In this document: positions 18,310 through 27,536 of the stretch, one piece after another | Position numbering within the stretch: position 1 is the first letter of the stretch | Layout of the letters: each line of letters opens with the position of its first letter | Assembly (NCBI GenBank): GCA_963210315.1 | Contig: OY723242.1 | Location: 1,798,001 to 1,862,000, forward strand | From: Rhynchopus euleeides | Taxonomy: Eukaryota; Euglenozoa; Diplonemea; Diplonemida; Diplonemidae | Direction: 5' to 3' | DNA length: 64,000 nucleotides | Made by a program: the position numbers and the translations under genes | The notes under the pieces: generated by a model | Told to the model about the DNA's origin: nothing | What the model saw: the letters and a program-made list of their open reading frames with translations, nothing else | Databases searched by the model: none

Positions 18310-19021
18310 GAACCCCACATCACACCCTGTCGCCACACGCCGAGTGCCAAAGAAATTTGTGTCGGCTCAGAGGCCTTGGAGACCGCGCCCTTCGCGCAGC
18401 TGCCAAGCCCCGAAGCACCGCTCTAAAAGCAAAAAAGTATACGTCTCTTCTTCTTGTCTCTCTCTCTCACAACCGGGCGACAGGCGCAGAGTGCCTCGAT
18501 CAGACCTCCTTTTCCTTTGCCGAGGAGGCGATCGCGCCCTAGCGGTGTGACGTAGGTTTATCGACTGGATAGCGGGTACGGTTCCCTCGCCGAGGCGCGC
18601 CGGCACGCTAATCCAACTTCACTACTTCACTCCTGAAGACCTTGACCCCTCTGAATCCCCACCACCTTCCCCGCTCTATACGCGACTATGATACGTCCGA
18701 CTGGCTTTTGCCTCGCTATCAGATCACGTGTCAACTGCTCCCTCGTCTTATCAAGGTGGTAGAAGACCTCATCACAAAGCAACGCTTGACTATGGCGGAC
18801 AGAACCCCACGGAGCTGCAAACCTTGTGTTCATCAAATTAAACGAGGATGCAACGGCAACCCTGTCGCTGCCTGACTCTCCACACGCCGAGTGCCAAAGA
18901 AAACTGTGTCGGCTAAGAGGCCTAGGAGACCGCGCCCTTCGCGCAGCTGCCAAGCCCCGAAGCCCCGCTCTAAAAGGCAAAAATGTAGAAGTCTCTTCTT
19001 CTTCTTCTCTCTCTCTCTGAA
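18310..19021 (+). repeat. Direct duplicate of a basic, coding-like segment
   Basis: About 18317-18450 and 18877-19000 are close copies sharing ACGCCGAGTGCCAAAGAAA and GCGCAGCTGCCAAGCCCCGA. In one frame both read as a basic Pro/Ser/Lys/Arg stretch (RPRPSRSCQAPKHRSK and the like). Each is followed by TCTTCTTCTT runs. It may be a duplicated exon of an unrecognised gene or a dispersed repeat. Confidence 0.55.
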
Positions 19022-19022
19022 G

Positions 19023-19148
19023 GGGGTCTGGTCCAGGTACTGTCATGGGAGGACGTGACCGGGAGGCACACCATGCCACCCCACCCGCCCACCCAGCGGG
19101 ACCCTCCCGACCCCCTCCTCGGATTTTTCAAAAACCGGTTCTTTTGAA
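19023..19148 (+). repeat. Dispersed repeat family I fragment
   Basis: Matches 160-265 (GGTCTGGTCCAGGTACTGTC, GGGAGGACGTGAC) and ends at CTTTTGAATA, where element B copy 2 begins. Confidence 0.75.
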
Positions 19149-19150
19149 TA

Positions 19151-19533
19151 CCGTGTACCTACCACCCCCCGTGTATATGTCACCCCCTAAAAGGTGCGTT
19201 CATGTCACCCCCCTCCCGATTTTTGCACCTGGGGGGGGTGACATATACACGGGGGGTGGTAGGTACGTAAATATTTTGGAACGGGCCCATTTTTTCCCGA
19301 TCCGTTCCAAAATATTTACAGGGCCAGTTGGGGACTCGGTGGTAAGGATGGCTTGCCTCAGGAATCGCGCGAAAAGTGCATGAGTAGATCCCGTCAGGGA
19401 CTCTGTATGCCGTCCGATCACCTGGTCCAAGTCCCCGAGTCGCAGAAAGCCCTGTTTATATTTTGGAACGAAAAAATCTGGAACGCCAACCCACCACCAG
19501 CGTTCCAAAATATTTACGTTTCATAATATTTTC
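19151..19533. mobile_element. TIR element family B, copy 2, carrying a nested family A element
   Basis: The left end CCGTGTAC follows TA (19149-19150) and would continue GTAAATATTTTGGAACG were it not for the family A insertion. The internal part matches copy 1 (11640-11830). The right end is degraded after ATATTTACGTTTCATAAT. It shows the uninterrupted site of the retrotransposon that sits in copy 1. Confidence 0.75.
19158..19263. mobile_element. C-rich miniature TIR element, family A, 106-base copy
   Basis: Ends CCTACCACCCCCCGTGTATA and complement, TA on both sides. Removing it plus one TA gives CCGTGTACGTAAATATT, which matches the left end of element B copy 1 (CCGTATACGTAAATATT). The insertion and its TA duplication are therefore confirmed within the window. 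Confidence 0.9.
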
Positions 19534-20480
19534 GCCCCAAAAGTCACTTCACTATTCAGCAGCAACCGCTCTTAGCCTGTATTTTGTTTGTTGATGCGTT
19601 GGCGCTTCTACACACAAACCCTGAAATGATAATCACACCCTGAGCCTGATGAAGGGTGGGGTTAGTGTATAGAGCACGTTGGGGGGGGGGGGTAGGTACG
19701 GTATTTTGAATCTCTTCTCTGCTGCCAGCATACTACGCACTGCTATGCTCGTTTGCTTTGAAAGTCCGGCGTATGAGATGCTTTAATTCGGCTCGACGTT
19801 CACAGTTGATCCCACGAGCACGACATCGATTGTTTGTGGACCTGAGGGTCGAAAACACCGCGCCGGCGCCTTTCAACAGGGCCAGTTTTTCCAAAGTGGC
19901 CTCTCAACGGACTTGCGTACAGCTCAGCAAATCACAATGCCGAGTGTTTTATTCTTACCAGTTACGAGCGACGAAGCGTAGCGAAGTCGCGAAGTAACGA
20001 AGGAAATCGTACGACTGAAGCTTTATAAGGGTCACCTTCATGCCACTTCACAGGGGCTTACACAGCCTTTGACACAGGAGTGTGCGCTCAACGAAAAGTA
20101 GCCCGGATTTGCCTTTTTGCAGTTGCTGGGCAGAGTGTTTCTCTTATTAAAGCGAAAGGAGTACGATTTTTCATGAAAACTCTCCCCTCACTTTCTCAAC
20201 GACAGAGCCTCAACTATGTGTGCAGATCTGGCAGAGTATGACAACGGTGGACTGGAATAAAGTATAGACAGACACCGCCAAACTAAACAAAACAAACGAT
20301 GTCGACTAAAAAAAAACACAAAGTACACTGCCCCCGAACCTGCTTGCAGGGTAAGGGGCGTCAATGGGACAGATCAAGCTTGCTTGTGATTGTCGACACC
20401 AAAAAAAAAACACACCGGTGAGCAGAGAAAGGAGTGTAGCAGTCCCCCGGTACGCCCCCGGGTACCAAAAAAAAGTAAAG
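19534..20480. other. Spacer, no gene recognised
   Basis: Moderately AT-rich. A G-run at about 19680 is followed by GTAGGTACGGTA, resembling element B/family A ends. I found no convincing coding region, RNA gene or repeat otherwise. Confidence 0.4.
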
Positions 20481-20485
20481 ATGGA

Positions 20486-21719
20486 TGGTGTTGCTGAAAG
20501 GCCCAAATTGCGTAGTTCGTGCGTAGTTTTGCGTAGTTTGTGCGTACATTGTGCATAAGCAATAATGCCACTTTTTTATTCTCTCCAGTGGGAAGCACGC
20601 TACCTCCAATACAGAGCCCAGACTGCACCAACACTACCACCGGCCTCGTCCCAGACCTTGTGGTGCCCATTTCCTGATGTCGGGGCCCTCCATGTATCCC
20701 AAATATCCACCCAGGCCCTCTGGTTTGCAGGAAGTCACTCTTCTGACTGCTGCGGAAGGACCTGTCTCTGGAGGCCTTAGGAGCCTGGCTCGAGACTCAC
20801 CAAACTAGGTTGTCCGAGTCTCGAACCTCGGAAGACACATCAGTCAGCCCTCGCCCTTGTTTGTCTGTACCTGGGACCAACAGATGGCAACGCACTCTCA
20901 AGACAAGCCATAGCTCACTTGACAGTGGCTGAAGGCTAATGACACTGCCTGCGAAACCCCTTATCACTACAGAGCCGAGACTGGACCAAAACGCCCCCGA
21001 AAGGGGCCCCCTACTCGGGTGTTCAAAACCCCGTTCCTTTGACTATTTGGAATCTGTGCGGATCGTAGTGGGGTCATTTCTGTGGTCGAGCTGTCAAGCT
21101 TCGTCCGTGAAACGTGGGTCTGGTTCAGGGGCTGGTCATAGGATGTGACTGAGAGGCAACCACACCAGCCCACCCAGCGGGACCCCCTCCTTGGGTATTC
21201 CAAAAACCCGTTATTTGGAACGTTTGGGATCTGTGCGGATCGCAGTGGGGTCGTTTTGGCCATGGGGTGTCCATTTACACCTCTTACTGGGAACACCGAT
21301 TGGGTGAAAACACCCCCCCTCATACCCCCCTACCCCCCGAGTACTCGGGGGGTAGGGGGGCCTGTAGAGGGCACACATTGTGATTTTTCGGCAAACAAAC
21401 CTGTTTCTTTGCACGATACAGGTGATTCAGAGTGGTCCCTGACTGGTATTCAAAAATTTTCGGCATTTTTTCAGCCTTTTTGAGCTAATTACTGGTCCCG
21501 CCCCAGTACAAAATAAAAAAGTGACATTACGGGGGCCCTCGCTACCAAGTGTGACTGAGTGAGAAAAAGTGAGAAGTCAGCCATGTTTGGCTGACAACTG
21601 ACGACTCGTGACTCACAGTGACTCGTAGCGAGGGCCCCCTACGAGGCCATATTGCGTAGTTCGTGCGTACTTGTGCGTAGTTCGTGCGCACATCATGCGA
21701 AGCACTTTCAGCAACACCA
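20486..21719. mobile_element. TIR element family F, copy 2 (inverted relative to copy 1)
   Basis: Ends TGGTGTTGCTGAAAG and complement, flanked by the 5-base duplication ATGGA (20481-20485 and 21720-21724). It is nearly colinear with copy 1 in reverse, including the GAGTACTCGGGGGG palindrome and the ACTACGCA subterminal repeats. It is longer mainly because of the miniature element at 21531-21639. Confidence 0.92.
21531..21639. mobile_element. G5-type miniature TIR element, copy 2, with empty site preserved
   Basis: It begins GGGGGCCCTCGCTAC and ends GTAGCGAGGGCCCCC (15-base perfect TIRs), 109 bases, flanked by TAC (21528-21530 and 21640-21642). Copy 1 of the host element has the unoccupied sequence with a single TAC/GTA (about 14570, GGCCTCGTAATGTCAC). 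That proves insertion with a 3-base duplication. Confidence 0.95.
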
Positions 21720-21724
21720 ATGGA

Positions 21725-22263
21725 TTCAAGTATGCCTGGGACTTTGGCCTTTTTGGGCCCAAAAAGGGGCCGGGATTCCACTTTTTCTCCAAGGGTTTTT
21801 AGGGGGGGGAATGGCGCGCAATCCCCTTCGCGGGCAAGAAAATCCCCCCATACCCACCACACAACCAGTGTGAGTGTGGTGTGTGGGTATTGGACGCCCT
21901 GTGTGATGAGAGATAGTGGCAACACAACAGCAACATGCCAGGCAAGGGGAGCCAAAAATAGGTTTTCGGGGCGTTGTTGCAACGACCCCTTCCTATGCCG
22001 CAGTGGCACAAGCTCAAGGATTTGGTTGCTCGACATACAGGGGGGTCTGGGGGGCGGAGCCCCCCAGCCGCCGGAGGCCACGGTAGTGAGTATCTGTTCC
22101 TTGCGCCGTAGTGGGAGCGCGTGGGAGTTGCGGGCGTACAGATTCTGTGTGAGTTGGCTGCGTCCTCCTGAGGCTCCTGAGAGTGGTCTGGGTCCCATTC
22201 GCTGGAACCCAAAGGACTTGGCTACAAGACAGGCACACGCTCCAGCCTAGTGGTACAGGGGGG
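21725..22263. other. Spacer with repeat H and a CCTTTTTGGG palindrome
   Basis: GGCCTTTTTGGGCCC with AAAAAGGGGCC forms an imperfect palindrome at about 21745-21775. A copy of repeat H occupies about 22037-22097 (GGGGCGGAGCCCCCCAGCCG, GGAGGCCACGGTAGTGA). No gene. Confidence 0.5.
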
Positions 22264-22267
22264 TCTG

Positions 22268-22358
22268 CCCTACCTGGGACCCCCCGTGTTTAGTGTCCCC
22301 CCCGGCCGAAAATCGCCTCCAGGGGGGGGGACTTAAACACGGGGGGTCCCAGGTAGGG
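22268..22358. mobile_element. C-rich miniature TIR element, family A-related
   Basis: Ends CCCTACCTGGGACCCCCCGT and complement, with GTGTTTAGTGTCCCCCC and GGGGGACTTAAACAC inside. Structured like family A, but TA is not seen at the edges. A partial relative is at about 31945-32012. Confidence 0.7.
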
Positions 22359-22518
22359 TTTTTATAGGCAGGCTTGCTCCGTATTCCTTGAAAAATAGCC
22401 AAAATCCCGGAAATGTATTCCTGCTTTTTTCTAAGGATTTTTGCCTTGGATTTCGGACCCAGCAGTTCCCTGTGCCAGTCCCACAACCTCACGCAGTGCA
22501 ATGCCTTGGAAAATTCTG

Positions 22519-22860
22519 TCACAAGTCACTCATGGTCGCTCGTTTCGGCACGACTGCCGCAACCGGAACTGCATGGTGAAGGCCTCCTCGATCGAGACCA
22601 CCACTGGCAGCCCCAGGTCCGGGAGCTCGCCATCCTCGGCCAAACAAAATGTCGGCAATGACCGCCCTGTTTTCATTGTGTTGTAAGGCGCGTACGACCG
22701 ATACATGCGATGGTTGCCTCAACAGCATGAGGCGTTGCGCGGCCTGATGACCTCCTATAGGGTCGGCGCCACCTGACAGCTCCCACTGGTTCGACTCGCT
22801 AGATGGGGTATCCGGCGTCCACGGCTCATCCCTCCTGTGGCCAGTGATCCCGCCATCATC
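22519..22860 (-). pseudogene. Coding-like minus-strand fragment, unidentified
   Basis: A minus-strand frame reads GGITGHRRDEPWTPDTPSSE and ALQHNENRAVIADIL. Near 22650 the more protein-like frame shifts to CLAEDGELPDLGLPVVVSI then EEAFTMQFRLRQSC before a stop. GC-rich third positions suggest former coding. There is either one frameshift or an unrecognised splice. No family was recognised. Confidence 0.35.
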
Positions 22861-22977
22861 AGCTGCCGGATGAAAGCAAAAAATGGGTTTCGGGACCGTT
22901 TTTTCCAACGACACCCCTTCTTGACATGCCATGGTGGCATACGCGTAAGGACTTGGTGACAAGACAGGCACAAGCCA

Positions 22978-23042
22978 CAGGGGGGTCTGGGGGGCGGAGC
23001 CCCCCAGCCGCCGGAGGCCACGGTAGTGAACATCTGGGTCTT
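22978..23042 (+). repeat. Dispersed repeat H copy
   Basis: GGGGTCTGGGGGGCGGAGCC with CCGCCGGAGGCCACGGTAGT. The same 55-60-base word occurs at 22037, 31188 and (inverted) 23430, 35718 and 38492, with a partial copy near 30965. The core GGGGGGCGGAGCCCCCC is itself palindromic. Confidence 0.85.
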
Positions 23043-23099
23043 GGGTGGAAAGAACACCGGTTTTTTGGCTGCCGGGAAGAAACAGAAACGGGGCGGGTG

Positions 23100-23345
23100 T
23101 CTGGAGGACTCATCCCCACCCCCCCTTCGGAAAAAGTTTCCTAAGGAAAATCCTTAGAAAAAAATAAATTTCCCCTCCTAAAAATCCTTAGAAAAAAATC
23201 GAGAAATTTCGGAGAGTGTATTCCGTATTCCATGTTAGGAGCAAGCCTGTTTATAGGGAAGGAATTTTTTTTCTCCTTGGGTTTTTTAGGTGGGTTTATT
23301 TTCCCCACAGGTTTTTCTGGGTGAAGTTTTTCGGGGGCAGGTGGC
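23100..23345. other. A/T-rich spacer with CTTAGAAAAAAAT repeats
   Basis: Two copies of AAATCCTTAGAAAAAAAT near 23148 and 23185. No gene. Confidence 0.5.
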
Positions 23346-23429
23346 ATTCTAGTGGGGATAAGGATGAATCCTCCGGACACCCGCCCCTTTTTCGGCTTTT
23401 CCAGCCAAAACCCGGCGTTGTTCCCCAGT

Positions 23430-23690
23430 CAAGAGCCAGGCGTTCACTACCGTGGCCTCCGGGGCTGGGGGGCTCTGCCCCCCAGACTTGATTTCAGACA
23501 CAACCTGCACAACAAGGGTGATCATTCTTGTGCTCCCTTCTACTTCTATTTCACTACCCCCCCCCCCCTTGCCCACCCATGCACACGGTTGCATTCGTGG
23601 TCCACCGCCTCTTCTGCCTCTGCATCTGGAATGTTGTAGCTTGGCGCAGGCAGGTCCAAACAAAATCGAGAAAAGAAAACAGGTAATTTA
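23430..23690. repeat. Inverted repeat H copy followed by dispersed repeat J
   Basis: 23430-23487 is an inverted H copy. 23497-23690 is a J copy (TGATTTCAGACACAACCTGC, TTCTACTTCTATTTCACTAC, CCGCCTCTTCTGCCTCTGCA) running into GAGAAAAGAAAACAGG, the empty form of the retrotransposon target. Confidence 0.8.
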
Positions 23691-24500
23691 TCCTAAACAA
23701 GCTTGCTTGGGGTGTTCAGGGGGTTGGGAAACGTTCGGACATCACCTATTTTTGCCGAAAGTCGCAAAAGATCACAAACCTATGACATTGGTGTAGCAGA
23801 AGCCCCCATATTTCGTAGTACGTTCGTAGTTAAAAACCCCTTGGGGGTGTCGGTTTTATGTACCCTTTTGGGGCCCTTGGGAAACCTGAGTTGTGGCTCT
23901 TCAGCCACCAGGAGGGGACACAGTGTGAAGCAGGCACCTGTGCCTGCCTCACACCGCGATTGACATCCCCCAGTTTCGGAAGCTTTGCTTTTCCATGACC
24001 TTTCCTATCTATGGTAAGTTCCGGGTTAGTTGGCTGGGGAAGTCCTGTCGTTCTCGGTGAGTCCATGCTGAAGGTATATCCGTCCGCAAGGGGTTCATCC
24101 CGTACGCGCGTGGGGCGCACCCCAATCCCCCCTGTCGTACAGCAGCAGAGCCCCCGCGCAGACGGCAAGCCGCCGTGCACCAGGCTGCGTGCATGTTCAA
24201 GCTGTCCTCCGCGAACACCGGGTGGTACGGGCAACGGGTGCTTCTACAACAAGATGCGCTATTCCTCTACCGCACGGAAGCTGCCCTGGGGTCTCGTTCC
24301 TTCCACGACCTAGTCCCGCCAAGGACAAGAGTGCTGACAGACACGTGATGACCTAAAACAAGCCGCCTCTGGGCGAGGGTGGGCGAGCGTGGGCGAGGGC
24401 GGGCGACGGTGACCGCACGAGGGCGGGCGGGTGGTGGGCCAACCTGGGGCCCCGCGGTAGGTTCGCCGCTCGTCATTTCCTCTTCCATTGCACTTTTCGG
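23691..24500. other. Spacer with a GGGCGAG-type minisatellite
   Basis: About 24372-24432 is a short run of GGGCGAGGGT/GGGCGAGCGT-like units. GGGGCCCTTGGGAAACC and other C/G-rich words occur. No confident gene, though the plus strand at 24080-24300 is open in places. Confidence 0.4.
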
Positions 24501-24765
24501 AATCCGTGCGCATCATGGTGGGGTCATTTTTGGTGGTGCCGAACTTCACCCATGAACTACAGGTCTGGTTCAGGCACTTTTGGAGGTGACTATGAGGCAG
24601 CTCGCCGCCCCACACCACCCCACCCACCCAGCGGGACCCCCCTCACGGATTTTCCAAAACCCCGTTCTTTTGAACGTTTGGGATCTGTGCAGATCGTGGT
24701 GGGGTCATTTTGGCCATGGGGTGTCTGTCTCCACCACTGACTGGGGGTCACCATATGGGCCCAAA
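24500..24765 (+). repeat. Dispersed repeat family I copy
   Basis: Contains GAATCCGTGCGCATCATGGT and TTTGGGATCTGTGCAGATCG, each followed by GGGGTCATTTT, with CACCCACCCAGCGGGACCCC between. Confidence 0.75.
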
Positions 24766-24925
24766 TCCTGCAGGGTTGCGTTGCGTCAAAACCTTGCGAC
24801 CGCTGCCTCCAGACCCAGTGCTGCCGCGGTTTGGTGGGCTCGATGGGTATACTTTGATTGGTTGGATTGGCTGTGGCTGGTCCAGGAGGAAGTGGTGGGA
24901 CACAAGAGGGCGTAATGCCCTTCGG
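24765..24925 (+). repeat. Dispersed repeat, inverted relative at 34150-34330
   Basis: GCGTCAAAACCTTGCGACCG, CCTCCAGACCCAGTGCTGC and GGTCCAGGAGGAAGTGGTGG appear here and in reverse at about 34190-34325. Confidence 0.8.
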
Positions 24926-25112
24926 CATCCACATACATACGACACATGACACACCCAGCAGATCAGTTCTAACAACATCCCTAAGTGGGAGGGTGGCTGG
25001 TCCAGGAGGAAGTGGTGGGACACAAGAGGGCGTAATGCCCTTCGGCATCCACATACATACGACACATGACACACCCAGCAGATCAGTTCTAACAACATCC
25101 CTAAGTATAGCT
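24873..25112 (+). repeat. Exact 120-base tandem duplication
   Basis: The two units start at 24873 and 24993 (GTGGCTGGTCCAGGAGGAAG) and are identical over almost their whole length, indicating a recent duplication. A plus-strand frame runs through both because 120 is a multiple of three. I do not take it as a gene. Confidence 0.95.
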
Positions 25113-25192
25113 ACCGAAACTGGTGAAGAAAATGCCCGGGCTCACATTTCAGGTTTCAACGACAAGTTGCTGCACAGACCGGCGTGTTTCAA

Positions 25193-25780
25193 ATGAGCCT
25201 TACCGCAGGAGCTCACGATGGCGGGGTGGAGGCAGCTGTGAGGGAGGCCGGCTACAAGATGAAGCGCCCTCTGCTCCATGTTCTGTGGGGCAACTTACTG
25301 GAGGCAACGGAGACACTGCCTCTGGACGAAGCCATGAGGCAATGTTTGTGGCACCTTCGCACTTTATTTTGAAAACAAGGCAGCTGCCTTGTTTTCAAAA
25401 TAAGGTGCGAAGGTGCTGAAGCCGCTCTGAAGCATGGCACCGACAAGGTGAAGACCCTCCTCAAGTCAGCAAGGCCTTCCAACCTGTGGAGGCCCAAGCC
25501 TGCAGCAAAGAAGCCTGCCAAGAAGCCGGCTGCTAAGGCAGCCAGCTCAACCTCGCAAATAGGCGCCTTGTTGGAGACCCCCCGCAGCGCCGAGCGCCAC
25601 GGACAGTGCGGTGGCAACACTCCCCGACTTCCTGATGCCACAGGCCTAGAAGTCACGTCAGTCCATTCCGCCAGCACAGCAACCAGCCTGATGCCCAGTA
25701 CGTGGGTTGTTGATCAGAATTGTTGTTGTTCATGTTCTTTGTTCTCAGAGCCCGTAGAAGGAAATGAACAGAATCGCTGA
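25193..25780 (+). CDS. Hypothetical protein with histone-H1-like tail, split by a palindrome
   Basis: The ATG at 25193 (after an acceptor-like TTGCTGCACAG) opens MSLTAGAHDGGVEAAVRE, then LLHVLWGNLLEATETLPLDE and AMRQCL. At 25351 a 66-base near-perfect palindrome begins and brings one TGA (25370-25372). The same frame resumes after it: EAALKHGTDKVKTLLKSARP, then KPAAKKPAKKPAAKAA, a lysine/alanine/proline tail typical of histone H1 and similar DNA-binding tails. The end is at the stop near 25780, though the last 30 residues may be beyond a true splice site. If the palindrome is spliced out or recently inserted, the original product would be about 170 residues. No known domain in the N-terminal part, so function beyond probable nucleic-acid binding is not claimed. 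Confidence 0.4.
25351..25416. repeat. 66-base near-perfect palindrome inside an open frame
   Basis: The arms GCACCTTCGCACTTTATTTT... and complement pair over 32 of 33 positions with no loop, centred on GGCAGCTGCC. Its length is a multiple of three and frames match on both sides. The terminal word ACCTTCGCAC resembles the CTTCGCT word in the G5 TIR family. Confidence 0.9.
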
Positions 25781-26560
25781 TATTGCCCCAAGCAGCCTTG
25801 GAACAGATATCAGGTCAGCGAGCAGTGCCAGAGTTGGCCTCAGACGGTCACTACTAAACACGCCAGGTTCGTAATACCCTTGCAACACCATCTTTATTCC
25901 ACACGCCAACATGATCCGCGTGATCAGCCGAGGCGAATGGTGGCTTTGTTGCTCACCTGTGGCGGTCTTGTTGATTGGTGTGCTGCAGTACGCGGGTCGG
26001 CGGGCCGTGGCTTGGCGGTGGCGGTCGTCCCGCTCCGCGTCGGGGGCGAGCCCAGGCCCCCTTCCCCAACATGCTGCTGCTTTTGATGATTTACGTGGTA
26101 TTGTGTGAGCAAGGTGGGTTCTGTCAGGACGGTGTATGTTGCCGGGGGGCGCGTGGGCTGCCATTGAGTTGCACGGAGTGTGTCAGTGCGTGCATTCTTC
26201 CCGGCGCGCGAAGCGCGCCGGGAAAAAAATACGCCACTCCAGCCGCCAAAAAAGCAGGGGAAAAAACGACACCCCTACCACTAAAATCCTTACGAAAGAA
26301 GTACGAAATACGGGATGTCAATTACACCATATGAATTTTGTGAATTTTTTTGCGCTAACCAGGCTCCTGGTCTCTAGCAAAGAAGACTGTTGGCAGCGCA
26401 TGTGTTCACCCATGTACCCCACAGGTAACGAACCAGCGCACAAACAAAAACATCCCGGGATTTTTTGAGATCACCGAAATTTGAAAAAAAATTCCCAGAA
26501 TTTTCCTGGGAATTTTTTGAGATCTTCGTACTTGCCCAGACCCCTGAACACCCCAAATTG
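25781..26560. other. Spacer with a GCGAAGC hairpin at 26198-26224
   Basis: The hairpin TTCCCGGCGCGC-GAA-GCGCGCCGGGAA has 12-base perfect arms. About 26480-26515 has an imperfect AATTCCCAGAATTTTCCTGG palindrome. No confident gene. Confidence 0.5.
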
Positions 26561-26568
26561 CTGTTGAG

Positions 26569-26662
26569 ACGGCACCGACTCGCACGCGTTGCTCAAGAAC
26601 GGTTACGTGGGCGCCCCTCGGATACAAGAATCTCTGCTGAGGCTCAGCATATAGCAACCTAC
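26569..26662. repeat. Conserved ~90-base dispersed repeat, copy 1
   Basis: GAGACGGCACCGACTCGCAC, GTTGCTCAAGAACGGTTACG and ATACAAGAATCTCTGCTGAG recur almost unchanged at 62137-62230. Such tight conservation over a short block is unusual among the repeats here. It could be a small RNA gene or exon duplicate, but I cannot assign it. Confidence 0.7.
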
Positions 26663-26916
26663 CTCTGCGACCTCCCCCCCTACCCACACCCACGACACTG
26701 CGAGGGAAGAGAGCCCCGCCGAGGCGACGCAGCGCCAGAAGCGGCCCGCATACGAGGGTCATTTGGGGAAACCCAGAAGGCTCGCGTAGGAGTGCCTCAC
26801 AGAGGACTGATCCTCGCCTGTACCGAGTCCCTTGTAGTGTAACACGAAGAGGGGCGCCCCCGAAACCCAAAACAAAGCAAAATAACAAAACAAACAAAAA
26901 CGACACGGTGCAGGTC

Positions 26917-27536
26917 GCCGCCACTCAGCGCCCTTCATCAGGCCACTGAGTCGCTTCCTCGGCTGAGCGCTCTCTCCCCCGTACGTTTCGCCTTGCTGGC
27001 CAACTGGAGACTTCTGCAGGATGACACCCCGCCCCACCTCCTCTTGCCTCGATTTGTGTGTTGGTGTGTTTGCTGTTGTGTTGCTGTTGTTCACCACACC
27101 TATCGCCCTAGGACCTCCCTCCATCACTCGGAACAATCCACGCGGACGTATTGCTCCAAACACTGCAACCTGTTATCGTACTTTCGCTTGTGTGTTCTTG
27201 AGAGAGGCAGTCATACACTTACCTTGCCGCCGCAACTTGTGCAGACACCTGAGGGTCAGCAGAATGCTGTACCTCCAGCGACCCGTTAAGTTAGATACGC
27301 GCTAGCGGGAGGGTTTATTGCGTGTGTGCTCCGTTGCGTGCGACCCTGCAGTCAGTGTGACTGCCGAAATCTTGCCATGTGTTGCTTTGCAGAGGTTGCA
27401 ATACGAACACAGCACCAACCTCCTCGTGCCCGCAGGAAAAGACTTACCACCGCCTCTCCGACAGCAGCACGTCCACTTTGCTTTGCGTTCGACACCACAC
27501 CGCACAGGTCACACACACACCTGACTCCCACTCAAC
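26917..27536 (+). promoter_or_regulatory. Receptor gene upstream region and 5' leader (duplicated block copy 2)
   Basis: Near-identical to 17638-18131 apart from the extra segment of about 123 bases (about 27141-27264). It ends in ACACACACACCTGACTCCCACTCAAC before the ATG. No TATA box or other defined promoter motif can be named. Retention of this block with the start codon in two places marks it as a unit that may drive expression. Confidence 0.5.

Noticed and set aside
24858-25196. Gene across the 120-base tandem duplication
   Set aside because: It stays open only because 120 is a multiple of three. The same sequence appears as an inverted dispersed repeat at 34.2 kb without a kept frame.
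26569-26662. tRNA gene
   Set aside because: The block is conserved at two sites but I could not fold it into a cloverleaf, and it has no clear A/B box pair.
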